A stretch of DNA of 64,000 bases. Source: Papaver somniferum (Eukaryota > Streptophyta > Magnoliopsida > Ranunculales > Papaveraceae). Numbering within the stretch: position 1 is the first letter of the stretch; the number at the start of each line of letters is the position of its first letter. Both the position numbers and the translations under genes were made by a program. This document shows positions 1-10,960 of this stretch, piece after piece. The notes below the pieces were generated by a model. That model saw only the letters and a program-made list of their open reading frames with translations. It had not been told where the DNA came from and searched no databases. The DNA lies in the NCBI RefSeq assembly GCF_003573695.1, contig NC_039359.1, positions 141,257,112 through 141,321,111 on the forward strand, given 5' to 3'.

Positions 1-983
1 TTAGGATTCTCCAGTCTGAACCGTGAAAAGTAAAAGCCCAAATAAAGCAAAGGATGGACGGTTGAGATGCATTTTGAGAACAAACTAAACAGAAAACTAC
101 AACCTCGTACCTAACTTGTCTTCTATCTTGTTCCTCAACCTCCTTCCGGAGAAAATCAAAGATACTCTGAAATTTTAGATCTATCAATCCAGAGATGGTT
201 TTTGGGTCATCAGATCAGATCAAATCAAACTCCTGCATAAATTACTCAAGGTTTGATGATTTTTTTCTTTCTTTCTTTATTTTTATTGATTTTGTCACAT
301 CAGAAATGTTTGATTTTGTTGTGTTTATTCATTTTTTTCCCTAAGAAATTTCAAGGATTGATTTTTATTCACATCTTGTCTTACAAAAGTAGTTTCGATC
401 TCATAATTTTGCTTTCTTCTCACAGATCTCAACCCCCTAAAATTGTTTGCTTAGAATCCCTCTCTGCATCTCTGTTTACCATCTTTCTAATCTGTGGTTT
501 TTATTAAAATTGCTTCCCTGTCAGTAATGTCTCTGTGTCTGCTTGATTTGCTTTCTTTAATAGTAGCTCAGGGCTCAAGTCTTGTTATTTTATGATATGC
601 TCATTTTTGCATTAATAGAGAGCTCATCTTTTTCAGTGTAGGGGTCAATCTCTACTCTGTTGCTGGAACTCAATTCACAGATATGATGAAGAGGTTAAGG
701 CACAAATGACATCTTCTGGCAAGCTATGAAGAAAGAATTAAGAGATTGGAAGCAAGACTCTCTAGAACATTTGCACTTGCTTCCAATCTCTTAATTCTTT
801 CTTATAGATTGGAAGCAAGTGTAAATGTTCTAGAGATTGTAAATGTTCTGAACCATTTTTGTGTTAGTGAAATTACAATAACTGTAGTTTTGAACCTCTT
901 TTTTCATATTACAAATTTCTCTTGTTCTATTTTTCTTTATGTTTTTGTGAGTTTTTTTTTTTCTCCTAATGGTTTATATAAAT
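1..983. other. Unassigned segment with a nested inverted repeat
   Basis: I recognise no gene here. A short plus-strand reading frame opens with ATG at about 194 and reaches a possible donor near 251, and a possible acceptor lies near 640, so this could be a remnant of a small 5' exon followed by an intron, but no protein similarity supports it. Most of 250-640 is T-rich and intron-like. A compact set of overlapping inverted repeats at 731-834 is listed separately. From about 984 the sequence becomes alignable to exon 7 of the CABIN1-like gene further right. Confidence 0.4.
731..834. repeat. Overlapping inverted repeats (two alternative hairpins)
   Basis: Positions 731-756 are an exact reverse complement of 776-801 (26-bp arms, 19-bp loop). 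Positions 761-789 pair with 806-834 at 28 of 29 bases. The two palindromes share the middle segment, so the DNA or its RNA could fold in two mutually exclusive ways. The core contains GATTGGAAGCAAG and its complement three times. No transposon ends are evident, so local inverted duplication during repair is a plausible origin. Confidence 0.8.
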
Positions 984-1580
984 GACATTTTTTTGTAACA
1001 AATATTTTAGGTTAGCCTACCCCAACTTGTGTTGTAACCCTGGATTAAAAGGTGCAAATTGAGATTCTCTAGTTTGGGGATGCTGCAATTGCATTCTTCA
1101 GAGTTCAACACAACAAACAATCTGTGTCTTGTAAATCTCAGGTTTGCTCTTTTGTTAAGTTAATTACCAATCTAACTTCCTTTCTGGCTTTGTGTTTTTT
1201 TTTTCCAGGTTGACATTATTGTGGCCGTCCATGAGTTGTTTGCTGAATGTGGATGGGCTTTGCTGTGCTGGTAAAATAGTGAAGGAGAGGAAGGAACATT
1301 ACTTGACTTAAACTAGCAACCAAATTTCTTTTGCCCTTAGATATGAAACTGAAATCAAGTTCGCAGTCACACTATGAGTAAAGTGTTATAGGATTATTTA
1401 ATCTTAAAAGAGTCTACCACCTATAATAAGTGAGTGAGATTCAAATACTTCGGCAGATATGTTGAGAGAATTTCAGGAAGGAGAAGCTGACGATATTCGG
1501 TGAGTTTAGTGCCATCTGAGATACCAGTTCAGCAGGTTTCTGTAATATATGTGGACAGCTCAATAGTTACTTCACTTTGT
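984..1580 (+). pseudogene. CABIN1-like pseudogene fragment: exons 7, 8 and 11
   Basis: This segment aligns by eye to the intact gene at 28868-37630. Positions 984-1136 match the end of exon 7, 1137-1208 match intron 7 including its pyrimidine-rich acceptor, and 1209-1470 match the first part of exon 8. At about 1475 the match jumps to exon 11 (intact gene near 34365) and runs into intron 11. Exon 8 carries frameshifts and stops, for example after the Leu-Leu-Ala-Glu region. Introns are retained, so the copy arose from genomic DNA rather than by reverse transcription of mRNA. No function is expected. Confidence 0.85.
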
Positions 1581-3260
1581 AATTTTCTAAATATTGTTCG
1601 TATTCATTTTTCAGGTTCTTGACACTGGAGGATCTTGCCAATATTTCCTTCAAGAAGGTCCTAATTATTATGAGAATGCTTTAGATTGTTGTCTTCAAGC
1701 TAAAGAGATAGATAATAAAGACTGTTGTTCGGTACCAACTAGGAGCACTATCATGTTCGGTGAGCTAGTTAAGTGTATCACGCTGGGCATTTGAGCAAGG
1801 GGTTTAATGCAGCATTAACAATTGTAAGCATATTTGTGACTGCTTAAGCTATGTTACTGGGCGTCACACAGTGGGTGAGGAGATGCCACTTTTATAAAGT
1901 GGCGCCCATGCTTCGCCTTTCTAGGCGCCCAGGCCAAGGCGCCTGTTTGCTGGGCGCCAAAGAAGGAAAAAATATTTCCCAAATCTTTTTCATTAAGTCA
2001 GACATTAATATATTAAAACCCTAAGCTAATTATGTTAAGAAACAGATCATACCTAGCTGTTTTTGTTAATTAGTGAAACAATAATAAAGGTAAAAAAAAA
2101 TCTTTCTAAATCCTTTGCAAGTCTTTTATATTAAGTTTTACAAGCTAATATAGAAAATCCTAAGCTAGTTATCAGTTATGTCAAGATCATAGCATTTATT
2201 AGTTATTTGTTATACAATATGAGCACTCCTACAATTTTCTTCCACCATTTATATAAAAACATATGCGAGAATTATTGTTTTACGCTGCGGCTTCTCCACG
2301 CCTCGCTGGGGCTCGGGGTTTTACACCCGGCGCCGTACTTCTCCTTAAACAACGTAGTGCTTAAGTTGTATTATACCTGCATGACTTTAAAGTTTAAACA
2401 TCATGCACCGTCTTATCATTTGTTGATGTTATTTTCTGTTTGTCTTGAATTTAAGGAACTTCATGAAGCAATTATTGGAAGTCCTAATCGCTATTCGTGG
2501 TGAGGTTGCTTGTCTTTCTGTGGCAGAGTTGATTCTGGGCCAGAAGTTGTACTGAATCAATATGATCTAGTAAATGGAAAGCCGACTTCTAAACGATCTA
2601 AGATTCTTTACGAAAATGCTGACGCTCAGGAAAGCAGTGGAGCACAAGCTTGTCAAACATTCAGAAAACAGCAACGGGATAAATTTAATAGAGGTATGGA
2701 TACTGGATTGAGTATAAAGCCGTCTACCAGATTAGAAATTGTCCTGGGATCCGCAGAAAGAGAAAACATGTCTTAAGTTGATGGTACCCCACGTCGAGGT
2801 ATATTTGAGTTGGCACCGGAGGAAGCTGCTTGTACTGACATTTGCAGCAAACATGGCCGAATATACTAAAACAAATAAAGCATTTCGTCTGAAGCCCAAT
2901 CCAAAATCACATTCAGGCTTGGATTCTGCTGAGCAGAAAGCATATGCATAGCAATGGCTATTTAGGACTTCGGTAAGTTAAATTTGAATTTATTGTAGCC
3001 ATGAGATTAGATGTCTCAATAAGTTAAGTATTTTGAGAAAGTAACAACTCATAGTGGTAAGAACCTTGCAAAAATCATACTTTGGGCATGCCTTAGCTTA
3101 ATTTTCTATAAGTTTCAATAGCTTCGAATAGAAGGAATCTCTCAAACTTCTTAATTCCCGTGAAATAGCTATATAATATATATTAGTCAATTGGATTTAT
3201 ATGATTCCAATTTATGATTCCAGGATGACTTTAATGTTGGTATGTGGATGCTGCAAATGC
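1581..3260 (+). pseudogene. CABIN1-like pseudogene fragment: exons 5, 6 and 7
   Basis: After a junction inside intronic sequence near 1580 the copy restarts at intron 4/exon 5. Positions 1615-1827 match exon 5, with a lost codon frame near 1725. Intron 5 holds a 509-bp insertion (1849-2357). From 2459 the match enters exon 6 (first codons at the intact 30090), skips about 300 bp near 2537, continues to a stop replacing the Ser-Gln codons near 2775, then skips from the intact position near 30715 to 31863 and continues to about 2975. Intron 6 follows, then the first codons of exon 7 (from about 3224) fused to its last part. Multiple stops and deletions show it is dead. Confidence 0.88.
1849..2357. 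mobile_element. hAT-like non-autonomous insertion (509 bp) with 8-bp TSD
   Basis: The insertion interrupts intron 5 of the dead CABIN1-like copy. It is bounded by the direct repeat TGCTTAAG at 1841-1848 and 2358-2365, while the intact gene has a single related site (CTTAAG). Its ends are weakly inverted (CTATGTT left, CTACGTT as the complement on the right). An 8-bp duplication is typical of hAT elements. The interior has clustered GGCGCC-type palindromes at 1905-1960 and again near 2280-2335, resembling GC-rich subterminal repeats. There is no coding capacity. Confidence 0.75.
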
Positions 3261-3876
3261 ATTCTGCCTCTCCATTTTTTTTTTCTAAAACAAACAAATT
3301 TCATTGATTATTTGTTAATTTCTTTGATGTAAAATTTTTGGTGTTTGGTTTGTTTTCAGTTTGCTTTAGCAGCTATCAATGATGCAGATTCTGCTGCTCA
3401 GTGGGAACCATTAGCTCCAACTAAAGAATCTCAGGCAAGCTTCTTGATTTTTATTTTTTTTGTTTTTTGATGCATGTTGAAACTTATAGATTAAGGTTTG
3501 GTGAATTTGAGGGTTAAATAATTAGAAAATTAGCTCATATATCAGTGCTTCACTAGAATGAGGAATGAAAGGGAATTCTAAAGTAGATTTTGAAGTCCCC
3601 TAATTTTGTTTATGAGTTGTTAATTGAATTGTTCGGTCCGAGCTTTATACAGGTAATGCGCATCTTTTTCTTTGTGATCTAATTTTTTTGTTTACTTTTT
3701 CGAGGTTCTGCGTATGTTGGTTTTTATTTGCTTTTCGTTTACTCTGATCACTTTAGGAGTTCCATTTTTCACAGACGTACCATGAAGGACTTCTCAAGTT
3801 GCAAGCGAAAGAATATGCTAAAGCTCCGAACTTTCAGAAGCTGTTAGAAAGACCCTTTGATATCAATTTCCCAGGT
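3261..3876 (+). pseudogene. CABIN1-like pseudogene fragment: exons 2 and 3 (before the LINE)
   Basis: From about 3270 the sequence matches intron 1 and then exon 2 of the intact gene (copy exon 3360-3434, ending in CTCAG followed by a GC donor, as in the intact gene). Intron 2 and exon 3 (from 3757) follow. Exon 3 has a small indel near 3825-3845 that changes the end of the first TPR-like helix. The exon is cut by a LINE at 3876. The rest of the same copy resumes at 8014-8560, so the two halves were contiguous before insertion. Confidence 0.9.
3859..3876. repeat. LINE target-site duplication, left copy
   Basis: The 18-bp sequence GATATCAATTTCCCAGGT is repeated exactly at 8014-8031. It covers the last bases of the duplicated exon 3 and the first two bases of intron 3 of the CABIN1-like pseudogene, where the intact gene reads a related sequence. 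Variable-length exact duplications next to a poly-A tail are the mark of target-primed reverse transcription. Confidence 0.95.
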
Positions 3877-3916
3877 AGGGGAGAGGAAAGATTTCGGAGA
3901 GAAAATCCAGGTGATA

Positions 3917-5097
3917 ATGGAGAGTGGCGCTAGGATTGGTGATGGCAGGGAGGATGAAGACCGTAATGATGATGATCAGGGAGGTCCTTGGTCTCTGGTT
4001 AAGAAGAGAAAGCGATCACGAGGGGCTAATTCCGCTGATTTTTCATCGGATAACAGACAGATATGTACAGTTGAGGCAAAATCCTTCTCTTTCAATAGGG
4101 GTTTTGGATCGAAGAAAGGACTGATTCTCTTGAAAGAAACAAAAGGAATCAGGTCTGTCTCTCTTTGGATTAGTAATAAGGGTTTCTCTTGGCTTCTTTC
4201 AATCTTTCAGAGAGAAACTTTGAAGAAAGGACTAATATGGAATACTGGGAGTTTATTATTCTTAGTGAGTGGCTGATGGTCGCTAGAGGGAAGAACGAAA
4301 ATGGTGAATTCATTAAGCTCAAGGGTCCAAACTTCAAAGGTGGAGCTACTGAAATATTCTTCCCTGCTGGTAAACTAAACGAGGGTTGGCTGTCTGTTGT
4401 TCACTCAATGAAGGCCTTAAATGTGGAGAATGTTGTTGGTAAAACTTTTACCTCAGATGAAGAGGTTTCTTTGTCTCCGACTTTTGGTCCACAAAAAGCA
4501 TTAAATGCTCCAGATTCAGTAGCTGCAACTACATTTAAAGGAGGGCTTGACGTTATCAGTTGGAATCAAATGATTGTTATTAAAGCCAGCAACAATGTTA
4601 AGGACTGGAAAGCTATAGGGTTCGAGCTTGGGAAATCGTTCAAGTTTAACAACAATTTCCATTTTCAACCTTTCTCCTCCATTCAAGCGTTGTTTTGCAT
4701 CAAAAACCCATCGGAGAGAGAGTTTCTCTTTAATTACGGTGTTTGGAATCAGTGGGATTTGGATTTTACATTTGTTGCATGGTCATCTAAGGAGGATACT
4801 ATCTTATCAAACCCGATTCAGATTACAAAACCCAGCTGGGTTCTTGTAAGAGGTGTTCCATTTTCATTATGGAACTCTAAAACTTTTGAGTCGATTGGTG
4901 CGAAGTGTGGCGGACTAATCCAAGTTTCTCCTTATTCTGTGAATGGCTGGGATATTTTAGTCCTTAAGTTGCAGGTCAAAGCCCCCTTAAGAGCTCTCTC
5001 GGATGGAGGTCTCTATTGATTACAAACCGCTGCCGCTCAAAGCTATGGTCAGTGTTGATGATGATCAATCGGAGAATATTATTTCAAACTTTGGTAC
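3917..5097 (+). pseudogene. LINE ORF1 (DUF4283-like nucleic-acid-binding protein), frameshifted
   Basis: The reading frame begins with ATG at 3917, in a product rich in acidic and basic residues with a Lys-Lys-Arg-Lys-Arg stretch near residue 33, a likely nuclear targeting signal. A frame change between about 4100 and 4190 is needed to reach the second half (4189-5019), which carries the DUF4283-type fold: aromatic residues in FHFQPFSSIQALFCIKN, then a Trp-rich segment, then KPSWVLVRGVPFSLW. This domain is common in ORF1 of plant L1 elements and is thought to bind RNA. A stop at 5017-5019 truncates it, and the expected zinc knuckle is not visible. Activity is unlikely. Confidence 0.75.
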
Positions 5098-5389
5098 TGT
5101 TGATCTCACCAGAATCTTCTTCCTGTGATGATGGTGAACGATTCCGGGCAAATGATTCAGGGGATAAGGATGGCATTAATGCCAACGGTACTCGTACTAT
5201 TTCACAGTCTGACCAAGCTCTTAAAGGAAGCGGTGTTGCCCTCTCATTGGAGGCATTTCCTGAGATTTCAACGGTCAAACTGGGAAGTAATTCGCAATTT
5301 CGAGGGTCTCTGTTTGCTTCCGTGACTGATTCAGTTGGGGATGGTAGGAGGGCAATAAATGATTCTGCTTTTGGAATCCTAATATTGTC

Positions 5390-7960
5390 TCCTTGCAGTC
5401 TTGTATTATTGGTAATTTTTCTGTTAACGTTCATTTCAAAAATGTGAGTGATAACTTCGATTGGCTTCTCTCTGGAGTGTATGGCCCTTGTGACACTCTT
5501 GAAAGAAGAAGGATGTGGAGTGAGTCAAGTCTTATGAGGCTTGTTTGGGATCTCCCTTGGTGTGTGGGTGGCGACTTTAACGAGGTCAGGCTTATGCACG
5601 AAAGAAAAAACTGTAATAGTAGCACTAGAGGTATGCAAGATTTCAACAAGTTCTTTGACTCTGAAGAGTTAACTGATAGTCCGGTTGTGGGTGAGAAATT
5701 CCAATTATCTTCTGAGTAAACTTGATAGATTCATGGTGTCTGAGTCTTGGGAAGCTCATTTTCCTACCGTTTGTGTTTCAGCTCTAGCTAGGCCTTTCTC
5801 TGACCATAAACCAATTAAATTATCTTGTGATCTGGTCGATTGGGGACCAACCCCATGGAGATTTGAAGATATGTAGTTGCATAATACTAATATCCTTGAG
5901 CTTATGAAGGAGTGGTGGAATTCGTTCTCTTTTTTTGGGGATTCAGGTTTTGTGTTGGCCAAGAAATTCCAAGCCTTGAAAGAGATGTTGAGGACCTGGA
6001 ATAGAATCGACCGTAAGTGTGATCAGAAGCTGGTGGAAATTGCTTTGTTAGATCAATCAGAGGATCTGAATGAAGGGCTCGTTCTCTCTCAAGAAGCCAA
6101 AAGAAACCACTTGAAGATGGAATACGAGAACTTGGCTGATAGGCAAGAAATACATTACAGGCAAAAGTCTCGTATTCAGTGGCAAATGGATGGTGAAAGA
6201 AACACAAAGTATTATCACCGTATTGTTAATAACAGAAGAAGAAGAAGAAACACTTTTGCTTCTCTGAATATTAACGGGGTGATGGTGGATGATAAGCAAG
6301 CTATAAGGGAGGAAATTGTTTCTCACTTTGAGAACAGATTCAAGCTTAATTCTGAGGAGTTCATTGTCTTAGGAAGATCTCTACCGAGTCAGCTTAGAGT
6401 ATTGAAGCTCAGATTACTGAAGACGAAGTTTTGGCAGCGCTGAAGAAGTTGGGTCAAAATCGAGCTCCAGGCCCGGATGGTTTCCAAGTGAGTATCATCG
6501 TTAAATGTTGGGCTTTCATGAAGACTGACATCATGAGAGTGGTTAAAGTTTTTGAAGATTGTGGTTTTATCGATGGGAGGCTCAAATCCACTTTTCTTAC
6601 TTTGATTCCGAAAAAGGAAATTGTTGAAGAAGTCAAAGACCTGAGGCCAATTAGCCTAACTGGTACTGTTTACAAAGCCACATCTAAGGTGTTAGCTGAG
6701 AGGCTCAAACCTTTGCTTCACTCTATATCTCTCCTCATTAAACTGCCTTTATAAAGGGTACACAGATTTTGGATAGCATTGATTGACCTGGAAAAGGCCT
6801 TTGATAACGTCAAATGGTCTTTCATCGACCAAGTTTTGCAAGCTATGGGGTTCGGTTCTAAATGGAGAATGTGGATTCAAGGGTGCATCAAGCGAATCCC
6901 TTTCTCTATTCTTGTCAATGGGTCAGCTTGTGGGAGGTTTGTGAATGAAAAGGGTATAAGACAAGGGGACCCTCTTTCTCCCTTCTTATTTCTTCTTGTA
7001 TCTGAGGTGCTAACTCACATGTTTGAAAAGGCTACATTAGCAGGATGGATAGGTGGCTTCACTGTTAAGAAAGATGGAATCGAAGTCAGTCACTTACAAT
7101 TCGCAGATGATACCCTTGTTTTCTTGGATGCAAAGGTGGAACAGCTCAGGTACCTAAAATACATTCTTTTATGTTTTGATGCTGCTTCTGGTCTTCACAC
7201 AAACTTTAGTAAAACTAGCTTATTTGCTGTTGGTGATGTAACCAACATGGATGGTTTGACTGAGGTAATGGGTTGCGCTAGTGGTTCTTTTTCCTGCCAA
7301 TTACTTGGGGATGCCGCTAGGTGCTAAATCTAATTCTAAGAGTAAATGGGACAAGGTGGTTGAAATTTGTAAGTCTAGGTTATCCACATGGAAGAGAGGT
7401 GTTCTTTCTAAAGGTGGTAGGCTTACTCTTATCATCAAGAGTGTTTTGCTGAGCTTGCCCGTTTACTACTTCTCTCTCTTTGTTGCTCCTATTTCTGTGG
7501 TCAAGCAAATTGAGAGTACTATCAGAAATTTTTTGTGGGATGACGCCAATGGAGGTAAGAAGCATCATTGGGTAGGGTGGAAAAAGGTTTCCATCCCTCG
7601 TGCTAGAGGAGGGTTGGGTATCAGAAACCTTAAAGGCATGAACAGAGCTCTTTTGAAAAAAATGGTGGTGGAGATTGGGAAAGGAAAGGCACTCTTTATG
7701 GGCCAAGATCATTCACGAGAAGTATGGAAATCAGGATTCTATCTGGAGAACTAAACCCCCAAAAGATTCTTATGGTGTTTGGAGACATATATTCTCCGTT
7801 GCAGATGATTTCTTTAAGATGTCTCAATTTAAACTTGGCAAAGGTGACACTGTTAGATTGTGGGAGGATAACTGATGTGCTCAAGGAACTTTGGAATCTC
7901 TCTGCCCAAACTTGTATAGGGTAACCACTTCCAAGCAAATTTCTGTGTTGCAAGCACTTC
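5390..7960 (+). pseudogene. LINE ORF2: partial endonuclease and reverse transcriptase
   Basis: The N-terminal part of the endonuclease-exonuclease-phosphatase domain is missing. What remains starts around 5420 with the segment leading to GVYGPC and VGGDFNEV, then a frameshift near 5690 and SDHKPI near 5805. A stop follows at 5874. The reverse transcriptase begins near 6431 with NRAPGPDGF, continues with PISLTGTVYK, a gap and frameshift near 6750, then GIRQGDPLSPFLFLLVSE and the active-site LQFADDTLVF near 7100. A further frameshift near 7290 leads to YLGMPLG and WKRGVLSKGGRLTLI. The C-terminus ends near 7960 without RNase H. Confidence 0.9.
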
Positions 7961-8013
7961 TGTAAGTTTTGTCCTTTTCAATGTACTCTTCTTTTTATCG
8001 AGCAAAAAAAAAA

Positions 8014-8560
8014 GATATCAATTTCCCAGGTTTAGCTGCTTTCAAGTACTCTGATTATTATTGGTGTATGTTCTTTTTTTTTCCATAATTTGGTTTTTGT
8101 TTTCTTTTTCTGAATGTTTAGCTTTTGTCTTCTTTAGGTGGACAGTAGTTCCAGTGAGGTTCATATGTTACAACTCAGATAAGAAGTTTGCCTCTCTTTT
8201 GGGATAAATTGAAATATTATGATTCAAGTCTATTCAATTTTTGTATTTTCTCAATATTGTTCGTAGTCTTCTTTTTCCAGGTTTTTGACACTGAAGAATC
8301 TTGCCAATGTGTTCCCTCAAGAAGGTCCAATTTATGTAAGTGAGAACGCGTTACATTGCTATTTTCAATTTATGTAGAAGCTGTAGAGATAGATAATAAA
8401 GACTCTGTTGTTTGGAACCAACTGGGAACGCTATTTATGTTCGATGGGCTTGTTAAGTATTTCACATTCGGCGTTTGAGCAAGGGCTTTACTGCAGCCCC
8501 AACAATTGCAAGGATAATTGTAGCTTCTTAAGTACCTGCATAACTTTATGTAGCTTGTGG
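8014..8560 (+). pseudogene. CABIN1-like pseudogene fragment: end of exon 3, exons 4 and 5
   Basis: This is the continuation of the copy interrupted by the LINE. The target duplication at 8014-8031 restores the exon 3/intron 3 junction, intron 3 follows, then exon 4 copy (about 8139-8179) and exon 5 copy (8281-8514) with a small insertion near 8335-8345 and an extra duplicated piece around 8370. Intron 5 sequence follows to about 8560, where homology ends. The order 2-3-4-5 is correct within this piece, unlike the pieces to its left. Confidence 0.88.
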
Positions 8561-8802
8561 TTGAGCTCTAAATGATGCGAGTATCTCTATGAAAAATGCA
8601 GAGAACAAGTAAACAGCAAGAAAGCAAAATTACGAAGAGTTATTGATTGATCATAGAGTTGTTAACAGGTCAGAAACTCTTTTCGGTTACAGAGTACTGA
8701 AAAAACTGAATAAAAGCTAAACTTTGCCATAATCTTCTGTTTTACTTAAAACTTTCACATTGTAGTATCTTCTGTTTTACTTAAAACTTCACATTGGAGT
8801 AT
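8561..8802. other. 3' flank of the unknown minus-strand gene, with short tandem duplication
   Basis: There is no coding sequence. Positions 8735-8797 hold two near-identical copies of a roughly 32-bp unit containing TCTTCTGTTTTACTTAAAAC, immediately downstream of the stop codon of the minus-strand gene. This stretch is probably its 3' untranslated region. Confidence 0.5.
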
Positions 8803-9249
8803 TCAGAATTTCGTGTTCTTATGCATCTCATTTGTATGCTTTTTATAAGCAATGCAACTGGTAAAGCTCAGTGAGTCAGCTCCACATTCATGACACTTTT
8901 TCTGTCCATCCCAAACCTCTTTTATTTTAGACTTTGTTGATAACAGACCTTTTTTCGCCTCTTCCTTGACCTCGTAGAGGTTCATTCCTTTGGCTGCTGC
9001 TGCCCCTGCAGCGACAATAGTATCCGACTGAATTCTTTTTCTTGTAGACAAAATGTCAACCAAAAAGCCAGATTCCTTGGCTGTCTTTGCTGCGGCTGTG
9101 TAGGCTGATAATTCACTCTTACCTGGCGTTTTTAGGGGTCACTCAAAAGGAATTAGGGGCCAACAATAAAACAAAATAGGGTCACCCAGACATAAATTGA
9201 AGCTAGCCCTTATCTCTCGTAAATCGTAATGGCAAAATTATCCTTACAT

Positions 9250-10960
9250 ATTCGGTAGATATGATTAGATTTCTATCTACCGAATGCATTCGGAAGGTAA
9301 ATTAAAATCTTTACCTCCGAATGTAGTCCGGGTAGTATATTGGTGAAATTTGTTTCATTATTTTCATTTGTTGTCATAGAAAAGAAGAAGGAAAAAAGGG
9401 AAAACCCCCTTCTTTTTTTTAATAATCAACAAAAATGGATGGATACGAAGAAGAAGCTGAGAATCATCGTGAAGAACATAATGTTGAAGGTTCGCGAACG
9501 TTAAGAGAAGACGATTTGGGGTATATGTTGAATGATCCAAACTTTTGTGGAGAGGAAACCCTAGACGACGCTTTCATGGAAGAAAACGACGAATCACCCG
9601 AGATTGAAACTAATGATGCATCAAACATACAGGTATTATGTTAAGAAACTCAAATACCCACTTTGAATGTGTTTGTATGCGTTTGTAAACAAGAAAACCC
9701 GATTAATGCATGCATTGAATGCCATGTACTACCCAGAATCGGTAGATAATGTATCTAAATATCTACCGAATACAACATACTGAATACCAAATATCTACAT
9801 TCGGTTGATATATATAGTATATTTTCTCCCGATTATCCCCAAAATACGCGAAAACCCCCAAATTGATTTCCCAAAATATCTACATTCGGTAGTTTTTTAG
9901 AGTATATTTTTTTCCGAATGGCCCCAAAATCAAATCTTCGCAAACTTGTTAAAATTTTAATTCTTCTTTGAAAAATATTTACATTCGGCAGTTATGTAGA
10001 GTACATGGTCTACCGAATGTCCCCAAAATAAAATTTTCGCAAACTTGTAAAATATTTTGTTCTTTGAAAACGGAGGAATATTAATTACTTTATCTTTCGA
10101 TTTTCAGTATTCGGCAGTATTATCATATTTATATCTTCCGATTATTTATTTTTTTGTACTCAGGAGACTGTCTAACTCTTTCTATTGAATTCGGTAGTTT
10201 AGGGCACACATTATTATTCCGATTGTTGGTCAATCGGCTGTATTACTTACTAAATATCTTCCGATTACTGTACTAAAACATGTTGCTTCATTTTGCAGGC
10301 CGTTGTAGGGTTTGTTGATGATTTATATTTGTGGCCCGATACTTCCCTACGCTATTCAAATGATTTGGTTTGTTCACTACTATATTCAGACGATATTCAA
10401 ATATTTGTCTATCGAATATATAGTGGCCTAAAATTCAGAATTTTGAAAAACTTGAAAATCTTCAAATTGGAAACTTGTAATAATCGGAAGTAAATCTAGT
10501 CTCTCAAACCTCCGAATATAGAGTGGCCTAAATTCCAAACCTCCCATAATGCTGAGGTTTTGGCATTTTGGAGCGACCATAAGCATTGGAATTTCGAAAT
10601 GCTTAACTACTATATTCGGACGATATTCAAATATTTGTCTACCGAATATATAGTGGCCTAAAATTCAGAATTTTGAAAAACTTGAAAATCTTCAAATTGG
10701 AAACTTGTAATAATCGGAAGTAAATCTAATCTCTCAAACCTCCGAATATATAGTGGCCAAAAATTCTAAACTTGCCATAATGCTGAGGTTTTGGCATTTT
10801 GAACCACATAGAGCCATGTCATGGTTGGTTTTGAACAAGTTATATCCGGAAGATAAAATATACATATACTTCTGAATATAAGTTTGCACTTGCAACATTC
10901 GGGGGATAGCTTAAATAGTAGTTCTCCGAATGTTGTTCAACATTCAACAATTTCAGGCTG
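9250..10960. repeat. Array of ATTCGG...CCGAAT inverted-repeat units, left block
   Basis: Short units of about 35-45 bp, each starting with ATTCGG or AATCGG and ending with CCGAAT or CCGATT, recur throughout. The first two are the best preserved: 9250-9285 has 12-bp perfect arms (ATTCGGTAGATA and its complement) and 9287-9323 has nearly perfect 14-bp arms. Others begin near 9724, 9803, 9880, 9984, 10105, 10189, 10234, 10616 and 10896. A longer direct duplication of about 190 bp also lies here (around 10380-10560 and 10610-10800). Function is unknown; repeated transposase-binding sites are one possibility. Confidence 0.85.
9435..9644 (+). CDS. Short acidic exon-like frame near the left transposon end
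   Basis: A 69-codon frame starts at ATG 9435, just after an AT-rich leader, and reads an acidic peptide with many Glu and Asp (MDGYEEEAEN at the start). It reaches a possible donor, CAG followed by GTATTA, at about 9632, so it may be the first exon of a longer gene. A possible next exon follows an acceptor near 10300 (AVVGFVDDLYLW) but soon stops. It could be the remains of a transposase N-terminus, because its position and orientation fit the first gene of a two-gene transposon, but no diagnostic motif is visible. Confidence 0.35.
   Translation: MDGYEEEAENHREEHNVEGSRTLREDDLGYMLNDPNFCGEETLDDAFMEENDESPEIETNDASNIQVLC

Larger units (their letters stand above)
3877..8013 (+). mobile_element. L1-type LINE, nearly full length but decayed
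   Basis: A 4.1-kb non-LTR retrotransposon on the plus strand bounded by an exact 18-bp target duplication and ending in a 10-A tail (8004-8013) after TTTTTATCGAGC. It has an ORF1-like region with a DUF4283-type domain, then a truncated endonuclease, a reverse transcriptase with the FADD catalytic motif, and a C-terminal region rich in Trp and Leu typical of plant L1 ORF2. No RNase H is visible, as in plant L1 elements lacking that domain. Frameshifts and a stop (for example at 5874-5876) make it inactive. The exact target duplication shows the insertion is younger than the surrounding duplicated gene fragment. Confidence 0.93.

Noticed and set aside
253..507. 84-codon hydrophobic plus-strand frame
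   Set aside because: It comes from T-rich sequence with Phe/Leu/Ile runs and lies in probable intron sequence; no family resemblance.
5084..5434. 116-codon minus-strand frame within the LINE
   Set aside because: Antisense to the ORF1/ORF2 boundary of a plus-strand LINE and without similarity.
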